DNA of 64,000 nt. Origin: Neobacillus novalis NBRC 102450. Its GTDB lineage: Bacteria > Bacillota > Bacilli > Bacillales > Cytobacillaceae. The stretch is taken from contig NZ_BCVP01000014.1 in assembly GCF_001591805.1 (NCBI RefSeq), forward strand, positions 1-64,000. The letters run 5' to 3'. The position numbers and the translations under genes were made by a program. Under the pieces are notes generated by a model. That model did not search any database and was not told where the DNA came from. It saw nothing but the letters and a program-made list of their open reading frames with translations. Below, in pieces: positions 61,819 to 64,000 of this stretch. How positions within the stretch are numbered: the first letter of the stretch is position 1; each line of letters starts with the position of its first letter.

Positions 61819-63012
61819 ATGGTGGAAACATGGCTTGTGGAGCTACTTAAAGGGACAGGCAAATTATTTCTTCATCCTGTTTTATATTATCTCGTTTTCC
61901 TTGCTGGAATTTTAGGCGTTATGAGGGTAAAGCGGGAGCGAAAAAATTTTCATATTCGTGCCCATGATGCTTATTACGAACTCCGGCAGTTGTTTCCGCT
62001 GGGACTTCTTTGCGGGCTTGTTCTATCGATTATTGTTGTCGCGGCCGGAATCGCTGTACCTTTCGCTGCCATTCTATTAATCGCTGGATTCACCTTTTTG
62101 TGGTCATTGACGACAAAAGTTCGGCTGATCTCACCTGTATACACAGTCGGGGCTGCTTTTTTCACGACCATTTTAATCGCAGAAAATAACTGGTCGATTC
62201 CGCTCTTTTCGAAGTCGTTTCATTCGATTGGTGACAAGGTGTATCCTTCCGTTGTCGTGGTTCTTGGCCTTTTGCTAATTGTGGAAGGCGTTCTGATTCT
62301 TAAAAATGGCAGCAAGGGAACATCACCGAAACTAGCAAAAAGCAAGCGCGGTCAAAGTGTGGGTGTCCATGAAGTGAAGCGGCTCTGGATGCTGCCGCTG
62401 TTCATGCTTATTCCGGGCGATGCGCTCCAGCTGCCATTTGATTGGTGGCCGTTGTTCCATATAGGTGCGAAAGAGTACACGCTCATTTTTGTTCCTTTTG
62501 CTATAGGGTTCAATCAGCAAATCAAAGGGATGCTCCCAAAAGAAGCGATACAGCTTCATGGCCGGCAAGTCATTACGCTCGGGGTTCTTATCTCAATCCT
62601 TTCAGTGGCAGGTTATTGGTATCCGCTAATTTCGATTGTTATCGCTGCGCTAGCCGTAATTGGGCGTGAATCCTTAACATTAATGGCGTCACTTAAGGAC
62701 GAAAATAGACCATTTTATTTCTCCAAAAAGAATCATGGCTTGATGATTATTGGCATCATTCCCGAATCCCCAGCAAGTAAGATGGGACTCCAAGTCGGGG
62801 AAATCATCGCCAAAGCCAATGGTGTACTTGTCCGGGATGAAAATACCCTTTACGAAGCATTGGAAAAAAACCGCGCCCATTGCAAGCTCGATGTCCTCGA
62901 TAAAAATGGCGAAATTCGCTTCGTTCAGCGCGCACTATATGAAGGCGACCACCACGAACTTGGCATCTTGTTTGTTCCGGATGAGCGGAAGTATGATAAG
63001 AAGATTGGGTAA
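61819..63012 (+). CDS. minJ: Division-site topology protein MinJ (PDZ, polytopic)
   Basis: 397 residues, the same length as I recall for B. subtilis MinJ. About six to eight transmembrane segments fill residues 15-290, followed by a C-terminal PDZ domain (about 300-390; GLMIIGIIPESPASKMGLQVGEIIAKANG). MinJ links DivIVA to MinD at poles and septa. AGGTGG lies upstream of ATG 61819. The position after ctpB is conserved. A strong bidirectional terminator follows. Confidence 0.9.
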   Translation: MVETWLVELLKGTGKLFLHPVLYYLVFLAGILGVMRVKRERKNFHIRAHDAYYELRQLFPLGLLCGLVLSIIVVAAGIAVPFAAILLIAGFTFLWSLTTKVRLISPVYTVGAAFFTTILIAENNWSIPLFSKSFHSIGDKVYPSVVVVLGLLLIVEGVLILKNGSKGTSPKLAKSKRGQSVGVHEVKRLWMLPLFMLIPGDALQLPFDWWPLFHIGAKEYTLIFVPFAIGFNQQIKGMLPKEAIQLHGRQVITLGVLISILSVAGYWYPLISIVIAALAVIGRESLTLMASLKDENRPFYFSKKNHGLMIIGIIPESPASKMGLQVGEIIAKANGVLVRDENTLYEALEKNRAHCKLDVLDKNGEIRFVQRALYEGDHHELGILFVPDERKYDKKIG

Positions 63013-63078
63013 TTGTGTTTACGATGTTAACTTGGGGCTATGTTTGAGTACATCTTCAACCACTATAGTCGATGACCA

Positions 63079-63138
63079 AAATAAACAACCGCAATCCCCT
63101 GCATTCATCAGGTATGGGGATTGCGGTTGTTTATTTAT
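63079..63138. terminator. Strong bidirectional terminator after minJ
   Basis: A perfect 21-bp inverted repeat (63079-63099 with 63116-63136), about 16-base loop, with ATAAA/TTTAT flanks. Confidence 0.88.
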
Positions 63139-63272
63139 AAATATTTTTGAACAAACGTTCCTTTTGTTGTAGAGTTAGTTTGAAATAAAAATAAAGGAAA
63201 TAGAAATTTGAATGAATACTTATAAACTACATACGTATTAATTAGAAGCCCCATCTTAAAGGAGGAATCTAA

Positions 63273-64000
63273 ATGAAATATTCCCATCCCCCCGAAGTTA
63301 GACCTTACCTAATTTCAAAGACGTTAGTTCCTGAAAATCAAGAAACACCGATACATTTTTATAACGGAGATATTGTAACTGAAAAACTATTTTATAGAAG
63401 GAATCATTTTTCTTATCCCCACTTTGCATCATCCTTTTATCTTCTCCCAATTGAGGGACTAGTACATACCCCAAAAGTTTTTTCATTACAGGAAATATAT
63501 TCATTGCCATCAAAAACGATGAAAGTGGTTTTAGAATGTTCTGGTGATAAGCGAAAGTTATTTAAACCCAAAGTATTTGGAGAGCAATGGGGAAAAGGAG
63601 CACTAAGTCAAGGCATTTGGAAAGGCGTAACATTAAGTACCTTGTTGCAGTACACAGGATTGCTTGATTCTGCAAAAGAAATTGTTTTCGAAGGCTATGA
63701 TAATGGAATAAGACCTGATTCTAACCAACTATTTAATTTTTCAAGGAGTTTACCCATTGAGAAAGCCATTGACCCAGAAACTATTATTGCTTACGAATAT
63801 AATAATCACCCCATCCCCTTCAAGCACGGATTTCCTCTAAGATTAATTGTTCCTGGATGGTATGCCATGGCATCTGTAAAATGGATTAAAAAAATTATAG
63901 TGATTGACAAGGAATTTAAAGGACCTTTTCAAGCAGTTGATTACGTTTACTATCCGAACAAAGAAAACGATAGTGGAAAATTCCCCGTAACCACAATCAA
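63273..64000 (+). CDS. Sulfite-oxidase-fold molybdopterin oxidoreductase (3' end beyond the window)
   Basis: Frame open from ATG 63273 (AAAGGAGG 7 bases upstream) to the window end, over 240 residues. The translation shows the molybdopterin-binding core of the sulfite oxidase family: the Moco-ligating cysteine in VVLECSGDKR, then WGKGALSQGIWKGVTLSTLL, and a later HGFPLRLIVPGWYAMASVKWIKKI, a family hallmark. The N-terminus has no Tat or Sec signal, so the enzyme is likely cytoplasmic. The substrate (sulfite or another) is unknown. Membrane or heme partners would lie downstream, out of view. Confidence 0.85.
   Translation, partial: MKYSHPPEVRPYLISKTLVPENQETPIHFYNGDIVTEKLFYRRNHFSYPHFASSFYLLPIEGLVHTPKVFSLQEIYSLPSKTMKVVLECSGDKRKLFKPKVFGEQWGKGALSQGIWKGVTLSTLLQYTGLLDSAKEIVFEGYDNGIRPDSNQLFNFSRSLPIEKAIDPETIIAYEYNNHPIPFKHGFPLRLIVPGWYAMASVKWIKKIIVIDKEFKGPFQAVDYVYYPNKENDSGKFPVTTI

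Overview
The window looks like chromosomal DNA of a spore-forming Bacillaceae, most like Neobacillus and related former Bacillus species. This rests on the order yvyE-degS-degU-degV-comFA-comFC-hpf-secA-prfB-yvjA-cccB-ftsEX-ctpB-minJ, which follows Bacillus subtilis; on low G+C; on strong AGGAGG ribosome sites with some TTG/GTG starts; and on the RF2 programmed frameshift. The species is inference. No rRNA, tRNA, CRISPR array, transposase or phage gene was seen.

Region 1 (about 0.4-30 kb) is a cell-envelope polysaccharide locus. It carries UDP-ManNAc dehydrogenase, a TagA-like ManNAc transferase, a LicD-like protein, two Wzx flippases, a Wzy/O-antigen-ligase-like polymerase, two GT4 glycosyltransferases, an MBOAT/SGNH O-acylation pair, GalE, GtrA, GalU, an LCP wall-attachment enzyme and two TagO-type initiating transferases. 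Interleaved are four secreted enzymes: a glucosaminidase, an NlpC/P60 peptidase, a calcineurin-like phosphoesterase and a large YfkN-type nucleotidase. All four end in the same array of about 20-residue GW/choline-binding-type repeats. The locus therefore probably makes a polymer and also encodes proteins that bind it.

Region 2 (about 30-44 kb) is the conserved Deg/com/hpf/secA block. The flagellar cluster and comFB found here in B. subtilis are absent. A NERD-domain gene interrupted by an in-frame TGA, a gamma-glutamyltransferase and an APH-fold kinase occupy this block. Non-coding oddities are a degenerate 21-bp-period repeat and a group of DnaA-box-like sites.

Region 3 (44-52.5 kb), between secA and prfB, is the most unusual part. 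It encodes a 10-motif and a 12-motif membrane-anchored multiheme cytochrome c of NapC/NrfH type, a membrane-anchored TPR protein, an NHL beta-propeller, and two secreted multiheme cytochromes (6 and 7 CxxCH motifs, one with Ig-like domains). That is 35 CxxCH motifs in four proteins. The layout suggests a route from the quinol pool across the membrane to the cell surface. A MITE-like element with matching ends splits the cluster.

Region 4 (52.5-64 kb) returns to housekeeping genes: a SEC-C protein, prfB, YitT-family yvjA, the lipoprotein cytochrome cccB, ftsEX directly followed by a coiled-coil M23 peptidase, ctpB, minJ, and the start of a sulfite-oxidase-fold molybdoenzyme cut by the window end. 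Two copies of an about 195-nt conserved intergenic element, each ending in a terminator-like stem, lie at 20.3 and 55.2 kb and are candidates for an undescribed structured RNA or repeat family.
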